Shown here: in pieces, positions 1-11,486 of the stretch
Layout of the letters: each line of letters opens with the position of its first letter
Numbering within the stretch: position 1 is the stretch's first letter
Assembly: GCA_020086605.1 (NCBI GenBank)
Contig: JACBWW010000040.1
Location: forward strand, 1,699,185 to 1,763,184
Origin: Lanius collurio
Taxonomy: Eukaryota > Chordata > Aves > Passeriformes > Laniidae
Direction: 5' to 3'
DNA: 64,000 nucleotides
Made by a program: the position numbers and the translations under genes
Notes under the pieces: generated by a model
The model's input: only the letters and a program-made list of their open reading frames with translations
Told to the model about the DNA's origin: nothing
Databases searched by the model: none

Positions 1-2639
1 CCCAAGAAAGGCAACTTAAAGCCAGTGCAGGTGTGGCAATGCCTGCCAAGCTCTTGACGGCAGTGCCAAGCCTTTACAGTGCCCATCTGCTCTGACAGAC
101 ACAGAACTTTAAAATTCATGAGATCTTAACATGACTGAACAGTCTCTTAAGGGCTTTTCACTAAACAGAAAATCCAGACAGGGAGGAAAGAGGAAATTCC
201 TTAATTTCAATTCTGGAAGAAACTTCTGGTTTACTTTACAGTCAAAACTGTCCCATTTTATGAGCCAAACAAGTTTCCAATCCTGTGTGATACAAAGAGG
301 GGATATTTCACTCAGCCTTGGCTTATCTTGCTCTGCCTTCCTCATAACCATCATCAGCACCACTATGGCTGAACGTTGTTTCAGCAGGAGCTGTGGGAGA
401 CAAGTGTAAGAGCTGGAGTGGTCAGGAATAGAGGGAGTGAGAAGGGAGGAAAAGAAAGAGGAGGAGGAGGAGGACAAACACATGGACAATGGGAATCTGG
501 AGAGCAAGAAGTGGAAATGGAGAAGTGAACTGTAGCTGTGAGTGAGACTGGAAACCCAGCTGGACAGCTGCCATCTGCTCAAGGGCCACCAAACCTTGGA
601 GACTTCCATTCTCTGAACCAGTGGCAAACACCAACTGCCTGCTTTAATTAACTTTTCTGTCATTAGCATGCATCAGCAAGGGACAAGGAACACACGCTCC
701 ATCGTGTGATAGATTCCTGTTGTGCCCCTGATATGCACAAACATAAAGCTTTTGGCTCCCTGAGAGGTAGGATACAAAACTCCCATCCTACCCACAGGGT
801 TGTGAAAAATGGGAAAGACAAAGCCTATTTTTTATTTGCTTCTTGCTTTTTATTTATTTGCTTTTCATTCTTTCCCAGGCACTTTCTTTCTTCTAGGTCA
901 GCCAGTTTAAATTGGAGCCTGTAGCAAGAGATCCATTTCCCACCAAACAAACTTCTCTACAGGAAAGCTCATGTCTTTAAATATATTTTTGAGCAAATTT
1001 TCCCTCTCCTCCCCCTGTCTGAATTTGGTTGTTTTATTTGTCAGCTGATAATACAGACAAAATTGTGCCTCCCCCCTACAAGGGAAAGTCAGTAAAAGAG
1101 CTTCTCAGGAGGGACTGGAGCAGCTTGGGAATATGTCTACCTTGGCAGCAAAGTTCCAATTCCTCCACTTTTTGAGGTTTAATAAATTCCTGCTCTCTTC
1201 AGTAATAATAAAATAAAATCAGTCTCCTGGGGAAGAATTCACTCCAACAGACTGTACTATTTCAGTCATTCTGAGCTTTCATTGGTGGGAGATATAAAAA
1301 AAATCGGGATGATAAACTCTTCCCCAAAAAAGATAAAAATAAACCCATCCTAAAAATGGGCTTCATCCTTCTCCCTAGTCCTTGTATGGAGTTTCTGAAA
1401 TGGATGCTTAGTGTGTGGATGAGAAGCAGTGCTTGGTTAAGAGCACTGGGTATCCTCAAAGCTCTCCAAGTACAGAAGGTAGAGATTTTAGGTGAATACA
1501 GTATTCCAGGATTATAGAAGGTGTACATTGGATTTATAGCCCCCCTGCATCCTCCATGGTACTTTTTAAACAGCTTGTGGTTCCACTGCCCCATCTATTT
1601 CACACAAATTCCTGTAGGAAATCCAGGATCATGTCTCTGCTTTTCCCATATCCCACTGTCCAGGTGAGTTTGGGAAGGAAACAGAAGGAGGGTGTTACAC
1701 TCGACACAGAGCAAGGATGATTTTGTGTCTTAAAGTCCACATTGTTCCCAGCTGCCCTAGTGAAAAATCTCCATCAGCTGGAAAAAATCCATAGGTTTTG
1801 AATCACAGAGGCCTTGACATTTTGTAAAGGTCTCCACACTTGCAGTGTTGTTGAAGCATTTTATGGAGTAGGCAATTATTTTTGCTGGGCAAGAAACTGA
1901 TTCTCTTCGTTCACTGACAAACTATGATGAGTAAATCTGAAATGGAAACAAGGAGTAACTATTTTGAGACAAAAAAAAATAAAAAAGGCAGGAAAAAAGT
2001 ACAGTTCAGAACAAATTAAATGTTACAGTCAACCTGACATAAAACACTACATTTTAGGGATAGGCGTTTCACAAAGACATTTCAAAATCCAGTTGAAAGA
2101 ACTGTGGTGGAATTTTCCTGGAAAATAAATTTTACTTAAAGATTTTAGTAAGGTTTAGGTAAATATATCAAGAAGTCCCCATGTTCAAATAGGGAAAACA
2201 TGCAGAATGGGTCCCTTTTCACAAGTTGAGGGCATGGGCAATGCACCTCCTCTTCAGCTGCAGGATCTTTTATAGACCCACTTCCACCAGGCATAAGGGA
2301 GATGAGCCACCACCAGGACATTACAAATGGACCTTTGGAGCTACACTAAATATGAACCTAAGGTGAAAAACTGGAAGTATTGCCTCAGAAACTAAAAGGA
2401 GGACTAAGAAGTTTGCAAACCAGACAATTTCCTAAATTCCAGTATATGAGTTTATGTGAATCAAATTTGAATTCAACAGTCAAAGGTTAAAAGAGCTGGA
2501 GGGCACTCAAGAGCACTACTTAATGTCAGTTTGGCCATTAAACTCCCTAAATATTGCATATTTGTGTATGAACAACTGGTAAGTTTAAAAATAATTGAAT
2601 GTATGCTAAGAAGGAGTACAGCTGCCTCAGTAGGTGAAG
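1..2639. other. Non-coding stretch, no gene recognised
   Basis: AT-rich unique sequence. The open frames here (the longest about 186 codons, minus strand near 109-669) are low-complexity, Ser/Leu-rich readings of the purine tract at 419-500 and have no domain I recognise. An A-rich run lies at 1971-1996. I see no repeat family, RNA gene or convincing splice-flanked exon. Confidence 0.6.
419..500 (+). repeat. GA-rich (polypurine) low-complexity tract
   Basis: The plus strand is almost entirely G and A for about 55 bases, including a short GGA-type triplet run near 460-474. This is simple-sequence DNA. It explains the Ser- and Leu-rich open frames on the opposite strand, which should not be taken as genes. 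Confidence 0.75.
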
Positions 2640-2685
2640 TCAATGTTATGAGTATGTTAGCAATGAAACATACTCATAACATTGA
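2640..2685. repeat. Perfect inverted repeat (19-bp arms, 8-base loop)
   Basis: The arm 2640-2658 is the exact reverse complement of 2667-2685, with an 8-base spacer at 2659-2666. Pairing stops at both the inner and outer ends. In RNA it would form a 46-nt hairpin, short for a typical pre-miRNA (usually nearer 60-80 nt). A local templated inverted duplication or the remains of a small palindromic element fits better. No terminal duplication or transposon-like end is visible beside it. Confidence 0.9.
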
Positions 2686-5281
2686 AAATGAAAGACTGAA
2701 GCTAATGCTCTTAACAATTGTTTCAAATCCAGACAAAATCCTAAAATAATAAAGGAAGCACAGGTCTCCATCATAAACACATTTATTATTTCCACATGGT
2801 GTTTGTGTGTGTTTGTACAGTATATGCACCCGGGCTCGCCTTCACAAATTGGAAATGTTTCACATTCCATAGACACAATGATTGCTCACATAAGAGGCCT
2901 CAAGGTTTGTTTTCTGACACTGGAGAATCCAGCAACCTTGAGAAATTCAGTGTGATCTCTTTAACAGTCCCTCCTTGGAGCTGGGTGACTGGTACAGGAT
3001 GTTTGTGCAAATGTCCCACATTTGAGCCAAAGCCCTCTGAGGGCTGTGGGGCCAGGCCCTTGCAAAAGTAGATGGACATCTCTGTTCCCATCCACGGCCA
3101 TCAACATTTCCAGGAGGGCTCTTGGGAACACTGGCACAAGTTAAGAGTTTCAGCTGAACATAAAACAAGGTGACCAAAGCCTAAAAGCTGCTTGTACTGA
3201 TCCATGTGATCCAAGAAGGCTGCTTAAGCCCAGAAGTTGACTTCTAATGCCCAGTAGAAGAACTCACATGCAGGTTTTACCTGCTTTTAGACAATAAGAC
3301 TCCATTGGTTTTACTTCAACTTGAGTTCCCTAAAACTCATTAACAATCCAGACAACACCACAAGGAAAAAGTACAGATCAACCCATGCCATTAACATGGA
3401 ATAATGAACAGCTCACATGTGGGCAGTGTTGCTTTTGGTGGTGAAGGACCTAGTTTTTGGTGCTAATGAGATGTCTTCATGATGGCTAAGGGACATAAAG
3501 TAGAACTTGCTCTACTTTCATGTCCACGTGTATTGTAGCCCCTTGTATTCTTGGATCTGCCTTAGCTGCATGGCTCCCCACCCCTGGACTTGCCCTGGAA
3601 TAACAGCAATAATCTACTCAGCTAAATGCTCTGGGATCAGCTGCCACACGAGAAGGGCTGCGTAAGAGCAACTGATGGTTTTAAAGTAGGTATTTAACCT
3701 CAGTCTCAGAACCAGTAAAGAGCTGTGTGTTGGCATCCCTTCAGACCCTGAAGACAGAATGCACCATCATGACACTTTTTAACTTCTAGGGCCAAATAAA
3801 ATATTTTTCTGGCTATTAAACTTAGCCTAACAAATTCCTAAACTCTTAACAGTTCTAAATATTTTCTGATACAGTGTTTTCTATGAGTGTGTGCAGAGCT
3901 GTGAATGCAAAGTCAGCAAACACCTTTTTGAATGTGTAAACAAGCAAAGTAGCTTCGGAGGATTCTCCTGTAACTCTTTTCTCCACCTGCCTCTGCATCC
4001 TTTCTCCTTTATTACCTGAACATCCCTCTAGGGCAGAACTTCACAAATGTCAGTTACTCTGGAGGAAGGAAGGTTTTAATGGATCAGGAAATGAACCATT
4101 TAACTCCAACGTCTAGCACATAATTTCTTTCAAACCTTTAGCCTTCAATGATTTGATTGTTTTCTTTCAATACCTAATCTTCCTAATTCTTTTTAATTTC
4201 GTTATTTTTTTCTCCTGCCAGTCACAGTACTCACTTTTATACACTTACTTAAATTTAAGACTAAGCAGTAAGGTATTTTAGATTTTTGTCTGGTTTTAAA
4301 GATTGTTTCAACCTTTTTGTCAGTGCTCTTGCTCTGCACCTGCTGATCTACCCACATATGACAACACTGGAACTGGTGGGAATTTAGGACACGTGACTGA
4401 TGTGTCTAAAGCATCACACTAAACAATAGCACCTTTTTTAGTGGTATTTATCCACATAGTGCCTTGCAAGAGTAAAATAAAATATTTCCAGTAACACAGC
4501 CATAAGACACATGCTTTGAAACCACAAGCAAAGACATCACTCCAGGGCTGCTGGCCATGGTCACATGAATCTCTCAGAGCAGTCAGGGAGTAATAACGTA
4601 CAGCTTCCATCAAAGTCTCTGTGACCACCTTCCTACTTGACCCTGGAAAACTCTGTTAAGATTTCCTTTTTTCCAAAAGGATTCAAGTGGAGAATTCACA
4701 GAAAACAAGACCTTTGATGACTATTAAAATGCAACCTGTGTCTCAGCAATCTCCTGGCCTGACAGCTGGAAGATGCTACAAGAAGATTAAAGCATTTTCC
4801 CAAACAGTCTTTGCAGCACATCAGAGGGGAGGTTTCACTTCCTGCTGCAAAGCTGTTTATTGTTTAGCCACGTTGGACTTTGGAGGTAAAGAAACCTGAA
4901 TTTAATTTGACATTAATCAGCACAAGTGTGGCATCAGAAGGGCCCAGTCAGACCCATGCTGGTGGTGGTCTGACCCCGAGGTGCAGACCTAGAACTTTAA
5001 AACAGCAGTTGATCTGCACTTGTGTCATTCAGACCACATTCCTTTAAGATCTTCCTACACTGACCCTGATGCTTAAAAATTAATAACTGCAGTTTAAAGC
5101 AGCCAAGTCAGCCCAGTAGAGAGTTCTCAATCCTGGCACTTTTATCTCCAGAAGTATCTTCATCCAAAACCAGTCACTCAAATCAAGAGATGGGCTTTCA
5201 GTAGGAGCAGCAAGCTTTTCCCAGTGTTTATTCAAGGGTTTAAGCTAGTCTTCCTGAAACCTTCAGGAATTTTCCCATGGA
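2686..5281. other. Non-coding stretch, no gene recognised
   Basis: Unique AT-rich sequence. Short open frames occur on both strands at 2796-3177 but overlap each other in several registers and have no recognisable motif. No RNA gene, tandem array or transposon end was seen. Confidence 0.55.
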
Positions 5282-5418
5282 TTTCACAGGATTGTTAGTG
5301 TTGGAAGGAACCTTTGGAGACCATCGAGTCCAACCCTCCTGCCAGCTCTGGCTGACCTAGAGCAGGTGACACTGGAACATGTCCAGGTGGGTTTTGAGTT
5401 GTCTCTATTTGGAAGGGG
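5282..5418 (-). mobile_element. CR1 LINE 3'-end fragment
   Basis: The plus strand reads as the reverse complement of a CR1 3' tail: a 'ttggaaggaacct' segment, then 'catcgagtccaaccctcct', then 'cctagagcagg' and 'catgtccaggtgggtttt'. These blocks occur in this order in avian CR1 3' ends. The copy is severely 5'-truncated, as is normal for CR1, and diverges after about 5418. It carries no coding potential. Subfamily not assigned. Confidence 0.82.
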
Positions 5419-6770
5419 TAAAGCCAAATATTTGAGGAGTGGCACAAGACAAGATGCAATTTAGAATCCAGATGTCCAGGGATGTGTGTGGAAGCTGCTT
5501 GCATGCTCCACAGAGTAAAATCTAGCCTAGAATTTTTCCCATTTTGCATTAGGAGCTGATAGGAATCTTTCCTGTCACTGAAGCTGCCTGTACAATACAC
5601 CTGTGACCATCAGAAGTGGATGCCAGGGATTAAATTTGTGAGTATCAGGGACTTGTTTCAAAATGCTTTTTGAAAATACAATTGTAAAGCAAGTTCTGTT
5701 TCCTTAAGGCATAATAGTGAGAAAGGCTGGTGGATATTAACACTGTACTGCCAGGGCAGTGGCAGCTTGTAATATATAAAACTAAATAGATTTCCTTGGA
5801 AAAAAAATCCCTTTCTTGGAACAAAGTCCTCTTGGCACACTGGTATAACCTGAAATTGAGCAAACCAAGAATGAAATTCCCTTCTGCTTTGGCCAAGATT
5901 TTGAGGGAAAAAAAAGAATGCTGATACTCAAGGAGAGAAAGTGCACATTTGGATAAGTACAGGTACAGTTGTGTGCAAGAGCTGTCCTCAGACAAAAAAA
6001 TTACGTCATAGTCTTCCACCTTCACAGTAAACTAGAGCAGATTTCTGCCTCAAGGTTTATTTAGCAGAAGTTGCCACTCGAGGTAATTTGTGCCCTGGAT
6101 AAGTGAATTACAAGAATTACAAACAGTGAGCAAAGCAGTTGTGAAGAGGCCTAAGCACAGCCCTGGCTGGTTTGGCAGGGCCATCTCTGGCAATATGTAC
6201 TTGCTCTGCTGGATAAAGGAGCAAGGGTTGGGAGAATTCCTACAGTGTGTTGTGAGGTACAAATAAGCGTGAGGTTCTACCAGACTGACTCAAATATCCT
6301 GGGTGATAGGTGTGGTGTGCACATGGATGACCGTGGGAGGAGGTGCATCTGAAGGGACCAGGAGGCTGTAAAATACAAGCACTGGGATGCTGAGTTAATG
6401 CTGGATGATTGGATTTCATTACCAAGAGCTGGAGTGCATGGACATTGCTGCCTGTAAGGGGGTATTTGTATAAGAGAGCACGCCACGTTTCCCAATTTAT
6501 GCATTTTCGGCACAGTAGGTGCATTATTATTTCCTGTACCAATGGTATGAAGCTCAGAAGAAAGTTAAGATTCACACCTACCCCAGTTGCACAGCAGATG
6601 TACCCTCCCCCTCTACTTTTATTTTTTGCCACCTGATTTGATTCTGCTGGTGTGAAATACAGTGCAGCGCTGGAGGGGACAAACAAAGGACAGAGCAGAG
6701 CCTGCATTTCAAAAGGAGAGAGAAGTTTTGGCTGCCACCTGACATAAGTACTTGCAGCTAACAGCAGCTC
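5419..6770. other. Non-coding stretch, no gene recognised
   Basis: Unique sequence. Open frames on the minus strand at 5645-6025 and 6240-6776 have no recognisable domain and lack splice signals in a convincing arrangement. A run of seven A's at 5993-6001 and similar homopolymers are the only low-complexity features. Confidence 0.5.
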
Positions 6771-7080
6771 AAACACGAGGATCAGCCCTGGCAGGGCTGC
6801 TCAGCAGCTTCGCATCACTTGGCAGGGCTGCAGTGCTCAAATGATCACCCAATTAGTGCCCCAGTGACAATGTGGCACCAGCTGCAAATCCCGCAGCCCG
6901 TGGCCAGACGCCTCAGGCAGAGGACAATGAATGTGCCTGCTCAGTTCCAGCACAAAAGAAATATGAACTATTTCTGACCTCTTCTCTCCCGTACTCCTGA
7001 CCCGTGAACAGCCAGGCAACTTCTGCTGATAATAGTTTATTTTTCACTGAGCAGAGACTCTGCTTCCTGAGCAGCTCGGT
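6771..7080. promoter_or_regulatory. Candidate non-coding regulatory block
   Basis: About 300 bases with retained CpGs (near 6812, 6892, 6899, 6908, 6990 and 7003) in a CpG-poor neighbourhood. It contains a 'cccaattagt' homeodomain-type site near 6849 and 'tgataatagtttattttt' near 7026. No open frame or repeat accounts for it. The call rests on composition only; an orthologous alignment would be needed to confirm it. Confidence 0.25.
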
Positions 7081-7310
7081 GCTATACACAGTGCTAGGTA
7101 AAAACCACCAAACTTAGCCCCTGCCACAAGATGCTGCTCCTGTGGCAATCTGGAAATGATTACTTGACACTTTAAAGCTCATCACCATCACCCAGGGCAT
7201 TTTTTCCTCTGAAAGGTGACTCCCTCTGGATGACACGTGAAGAACTGAGGAGTCAAAGCACCAGGCAAAGATTTAGCACTCTCTGTGGTTAATATCAGTG
7301 AGTAACAGCA

Positions 7311-7385
7311 GTATCGTGCATTTACAGATGAGTAAACCTAACACAGAGCCGGGGTTGACAAACCACCAGGGACTTGCAGAGCTTG
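7311..7385 (-). repeat. Possible MIR-type SINE remnant
   Basis: The plus strand contains 'catttacagatgagtaaac' followed by an 'acacagagcc' segment and a purine-rich stretch. This resembles the reverse complement of the 3' half of an ancient MIR-like SINE ('tttacagatgaggaaactgagg' type). Only about 70 bases match loosely, so chance similarity cannot be excluded. Confidence 0.3.
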
Positions 7386-10199
7386 GGAGGCACCTGATTA
7401 ATCTCTAATGGCAGAGGTGCTGGTTTTTTTCCCTTTTTCCTTACTTGCTTTTAAGTATGAGATGGGAAAGGATGACCAAATCTATTTATTAAACAAGAAC
7501 TAGCAACAGTGCTGAAATAATGGTCTGGGCCAGAACTCAGCCATACAGAGACCTACAGAAACTCTTTGCCATCTTTACTGCACCCATGAAGCATAACTCC
7601 AACTTGCCAAAACCCTTATTAAAATTCCTTTCTTTGCAATATTCCCAAAATATCGGCACATTCATACTTATTTTAAGCAAGCACAGAAACCTGATTCCAG
7701 CAGTAAAATTGTAGAGTTTGTGAGTGTGGGTCAGAGTTAAATCTGTTCTCACACAGAAGCAGATTCTCACATGAAATTTTGGAGCACAAATGCAGACAAA
7801 GAAGGCAGAAGATGAAGAACAGCTGAAGTGGGCTCAAGTCAGTGCTCTGGACTTTGGGAGCTCTCCTCATCAGCGAGGGCTACACAGCCTGTACTAAACC
7901 ATGGATACTTTTATGATTATAATGGTAGAAGTAGCTGAGACCTCAGCCAATTTAAAGCTTCCCTCCTTCAAGTTTTATATTCATAAAATTTTAAGGGCTG
8001 AAATGCTGAACTGGAATACATTATGGCTGCTTTACAAGCATAACATCTAAAAGGCCTGGCAGAGCCAGGGTGCCCTCACTCCCACTGCCCTGTGGAGCTC
8101 CTTGGCTGGACCACACAGCTCTCACTGCCCACTGTGGCTGCCGGGCTCCAAAGGGCTCCCCTGTCTTGCTGGCATAACAAGAGCACCATTCCCTTCTGAA
8201 AATCCAGGGTAACAACTTCCAACAAGGAAATTCTCTCCCAAATAGCCATACTGATGCCTGCATTCCCAGGTTACTGGTTTGATAAAACGATGGCAGAACT
8301 CATTTCACGTAAATGGGGTCTCACTCTTTCCACAGCAGCAGCAGCAGCATTTGAAATTTGGTCCAAAGCAGTTAGAAGTGATAACATCTTTGTGGTTTGG
8401 GGTGGAAAAAACGTCATTTACTGTGTGTTTATGCACATCTATTTCTATGTGAATGCTGAAGTTCCCACTGAATTTCCTGAACAAAAAGGATGCCAAAGAC
8501 TCAGGAAACACTACTTTTTTCCGTGTAAGAAAACTCCTGTAATTCGAAAAGTGTAGATGAGATTTTGGAGGCACAAAATCCAGATTTTTTTTTTTTCTCC
8601 AACAGGTAATCAGCTTCAGATGTAAATCTTACTGCTTTGAAAAAAAACAAGAACAGAGAAAGTGAGTTTGGATTGAAGGGTTTGTGGTTGTAACTCTGGA
8701 CACATGCCTCCATCCTAGATTTTCTGAGGTGCCTGTGGGAGATGAATGTGCAGTGCTGACCGTCAGCCTCCTGTCTTAATTTGACCAAACAGAGTGCTCA
8801 CAAAGTGCTAACTGGAGCCTATTATTCAGTTTATTCAGCTCACACCTGGTTCTTAGTGAGATGTTACACTGCTTTAACACAATGAACTGGGGTTTTATTG
8901 CTCTCCCCGCTATTTCCTCCTCCCTCCAGCGTGAAAAGCCACACTTCAATCAGTGGCTGATGTCGGCATGGGAGTAATAACCTTCATTTAGGGCAGCAAG
9001 GAGGGACATCTGGACAGGCCAGGGAAAGAGACGGAGTAAAGCCATCAGGATGTGCAGATTACATCGCTATGATAAGAGTGCTTGGTTTCAGGACAGCTTT
9101 TTAGTGTGAAAACATCCAAAATGCTCCTGCCCCCGGCTCGGAGTTTTTCCTCTGAAGGACTCAGAAAGGCCAAGAGAACTGGGACTGACAGCAAAGGAGG
9201 GGTAGGTGGTATGTTCATATGTGCAGAAAAAAACAAATCCAAAGTGTGATGTTCAGGCCAATCCTTAAGGAAGGTGTAGGAGAAAGAAGAAAATCCAGAG
9301 TCAAGTGCAAGGAGTGTGATCTTAGGATAAGGTGGCACCAGGTGCTGTGCTCAGTTCTGCCTTCAGGACAAACCAGTGAAGCTTTTGGTGCTCTGCTTTC
9401 CCTCCCACCAACACAGTGATAACAGCAAAACTTTAACAATTATTTTTTTTTCTCCCTATTATTTGTCTGCCTTGAAGTCTGCCAGGTTTTTAGGGAACAA
9501 GGACCATTTGTACGTTACCTATTACTACCTGTAGCTTTTAGGGCCAGCTGTAGAGGAATTAATAATCAGTGGAGGAAGGGTACTGAAGGGTACACCCTCC
9601 TTGTACCTGATGCCCCACAAGAACCCTACCACATTCTCATCTCTGCCAGCATGTCAGCAATGAGGATAGAGACTATACCTGCTAAAAAAGTGCCTTTCTT
9701 TTGCACTTTCTAAAAAAACCATAAATCCCTGAAGAATTGATGACATTGATATGAACAGGCACTTAAACCTTCCTTGAACTGGGAAGTTGGTTTTATGTCA
9801 GGAACAAGTGTGAGTTTTTCTTGGGGCTCTGTTCAGCTTTCTGTGGTGGAGGATTAATGCCAAAAACCTTTTCACATGGAAGGTGCTATAATTCCAGCCA
9901 CTGGACAAACCCATCACTTTTATTTGCTAAATTACTTCTGAAGGGAAATTCCATTTTCATGGAGAAACTTAAACATTTCCACAGCAAAGATGACATTTCC
10001 TGGCAAAAATATATTTTTCCCTGATCATCTTGCTTTTCATCTAAAAGCAGAAAAATAAATTCTTTTTTTTTTTAAAGAATTAGAAAAGAAATAAAGAGGA
10101 TAGAAGATTGCTTTTGCATTTAGATAACTGAAACAAAAATTAAAATTATTTTGCACAGTTCTAGATTACAAAGCAACTTTTTGTGATCCAGAAAATACT
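7386..10199. other. Non-coding stretch, no gene recognised
   Basis: Unique sequence with minor simple repeats: a (CAG)5 run at 8333-8349 and a 12-T run at 8585-8596. The open frame at 8254-8556 reads through the CAG run as poly-Ala and has no family resemblance. The minus-strand frames at 9045-9439 are also unrecognised. Confidence 0.5.
8333..8349 (+). repeat. (CAG)5 trinucleotide microsatellite
   Basis: Five perfect CAG units plus CA. In one plus-strand frame this gives a five-Ala run, but the frame has no supporting domain. The run is preceded by 'ctctttccacag', which resembles a splice acceptor, but the frames that follow close soon after. Confidence 0.85.
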
Positions 10200-10239
10200 C
10201 CATTTTGATTGCTACAAATCAGGTTTCTCACCCACAAAA

Positions 10240-10680
10240 CCCAGGGCATTCCCTTGGTTGAATACCGATGCCTTTAGGCACTTGGATCCCTTCTCCGACA
10301 CGTCAGAAATCAATTATCTGGTTATCCTCTAATTTATTAAACCTCCTGCCTCGGATTCTGAAAATGTTTGGGAGCTGCTGTAATGCGTTTTGCACCGGCG
10401 GAGCGATTCGCGCCAGCCCATTTTGCCCGACTCAGCCGAGGCACCTTGGCATCCCGAATCCGCTTTAATTAATGCCCAATGCAGCGTGCCTGGGCGGAGC
10501 GGACGGCTGGAGCTCATCCTGCGTGCCCTTGGGTGACAGACACAATCTGGGATCACGCTGCTGTGTGTCTTTTGTCAGTTGAGACCGGGGCAGCCCAAAA
10601 GTCAGGGCTGCAACAACCGAATGATTAGCACATATCCACGGGGATAAAGATGGGAGGGGAGATATGTCTGCCATGAACAT
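10240..10680. promoter_or_regulatory. CpG-dense candidate enhancer/promoter block
   Basis: Bases 10381-10530 contain about 15 CpG dinucleotides, roughly one per 10 bases, while surrounding sequence is strongly CpG-depleted. The block also contains a TTAATTAA palindrome at 10465-10472 overlapping a region with a CCAAT motif at 10476-10480. An 'atcaattatctgg' segment lies near 10308 and 'ggggataaagatgggag' near 10639. No open frame looks coding. The combination of retained CpGs with homeodomain and CCAAT-type sites is typical of conserved enhancers or small CpG-island promoters. Whether it starts a transcript cannot be judged from sequence alone. Confidence 0.45.
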
Positions 10681-10745
10681 GTCTCAGTGCCTTGTGATCC
10701 ACACACAGGCTCATGCCAGCTGCAGGGCAATAACTTTTCATTTTG

Positions 10746-10750
10746 CAAAG
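10746..10750 (+). repeat. Target-site duplication, left copy (CAAAG)
   Basis: CAAAG lies directly before the TG that opens the LTR at 10751 and is repeated exactly at 11482-11486 directly after the terminal CA. A 5-bp duplication suits ERVL-type and some other retroviral integrases. Confidence 0.7.
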
Positions 10751-10796
10751 TGTTATAAATAAGGGACCAGATTACCAATTTAACAATTATCCATTT

Positions 10797-10895
10797 ATTT
10801 TGTACTACATTATAGCCTTGTTAGAATGTAATTTTGTACTACATTGTAGCTTTGTTTGAATGTAATTTTGTGCTTTGTTGTAACTTTATAAGTTA
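10797..10895 (+). repeat. 34-bp tandem repeat in LTR U3 (two good copies, one diverged)
   Basis: Units 10797-10830 and 10831-10864 start with the same 'attttgtactacatt' block and end 'gaatgta'. They differ at about four positions. A third, weaker unit starts at 10865 with 'attttgtgct' and decays. Such repeats in U3 commonly act as enhancer modules in retroviral LTRs; here that role is inferred. Confidence 0.85.
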
Positions 10896-11298
10896 GGATC
10901 TCTCTTGCAGTTTAAGAAAGAAACCCACACGTCGTTGTGAAGAAACCAGCTTCTTATCAGGCTTGCATTCCAAGGAAGAATTTACGACCACTGCTTACCC
11001 CTTTCGAAGCTGGCCTGCCTGGAGAGTAGTAGATAAGGAAAAGACAGAAAGAAAAAAAAAAAGGGGCTGAATATGCAAACTAGAGCTGAAAAGACCCTTG
11101 GGAGTAAAAAAACCCCTAAAAATAATAATTTAAAACGAGCCAACAAACTTTTAAGAAAAATGAAGCAGGCTACTCGATAGGCAATTACTACCTGGCCAAC
11201 TTTTGAGTTCTCCAAAAAGTCACCGTAACAAAAAAGTCTATTGGAGCCACTGCCCTGAGGACAGCAAATTACCACCAGGGCCTTTGTATACCCTTGGG

Positions 11299-11304
11299 TA
11301 TAAA
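11299..11304 (+). promoter_or_regulatory. TATA box of the solo LTR
   Basis: 'gggtataaag' sits in a GC-richer stretch about 138 bases before the LTR polyadenylation signal, the usual U3/R arrangement. Transcription would start roughly 25-30 bases downstream on the plus strand. Confidence 0.6.
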
Positions 11305-11436
11305 GCCACGCCTCGTGAGGAACACTCGGAGGCCCGGCTCTATCACAGGGAGTGGCAGAGCCGAAGTTCCTCCTCCTCCAAGTCGAAGCTGGGGCAACGA
11401 AGCTGGCCGGAGCCCCCACCCGAGCTGATCACTTTT

Positions 11437-11442
11437 AATAAA
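11437..11442 (+). terminator. Polyadenylation signal of the solo LTR
   Basis: AATAAA inside 'cttttaataaagg', 45 bases before the LTR end. It marks the R region in plus orientation, consistent with the TATA box upstream. Confidence 0.65.
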
Positions 11443-11481
11443 GGCTTAAAAAGGACCATCAGTCCTGCCCTTTTTATTTCA

Positions 11482-11486
11482 CAAAG
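11482..11486 (+). repeat. Target-site duplication, right copy (CAAAG)
   Basis: Identical to 10746-10750 and directly follows the LTR's terminal CA. The exact match suggests both LTR edges are intact. Confidence 0.7.

Larger units (their letters stand above)
10751..11481 (+). mobile_element. Solo LTR of an endogenous retrovirus-like element
   Basis: A 731-bp segment begins TG, ends CA and is flanked by an identical 5-bp CAAAG duplication, as expected after integration followed by recombination between two LTRs. In plus orientation it has the order expected of an LTR. The U3 carries 34-bp tandem repeats at 10797-10864 with a diverged third unit. A TATA box follows at 11299-11304, then an AATAAA signal at 11437-11442, 45 bases before the end. 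No gag, pol or env sequence is attached, so it cannot encode proteins. The 5-bp duplication points to an ERVL-like integrase, but the family is not assigned. Confidence 0.8.

Noticed and set aside
109..669. 186-codon minus-strand frame
   Set aside because: Its Ser/Phe/Leu-rich composition comes from the complementary GA tract at 419-500; there is no domain, start context or splice support.
8254..8556. 100-codon plus frame with an Ala run
   Set aside because: The Ala run is the (CAG)5 microsatellite read in another frame; the remainder has no family features and a minus frame overlaps it.
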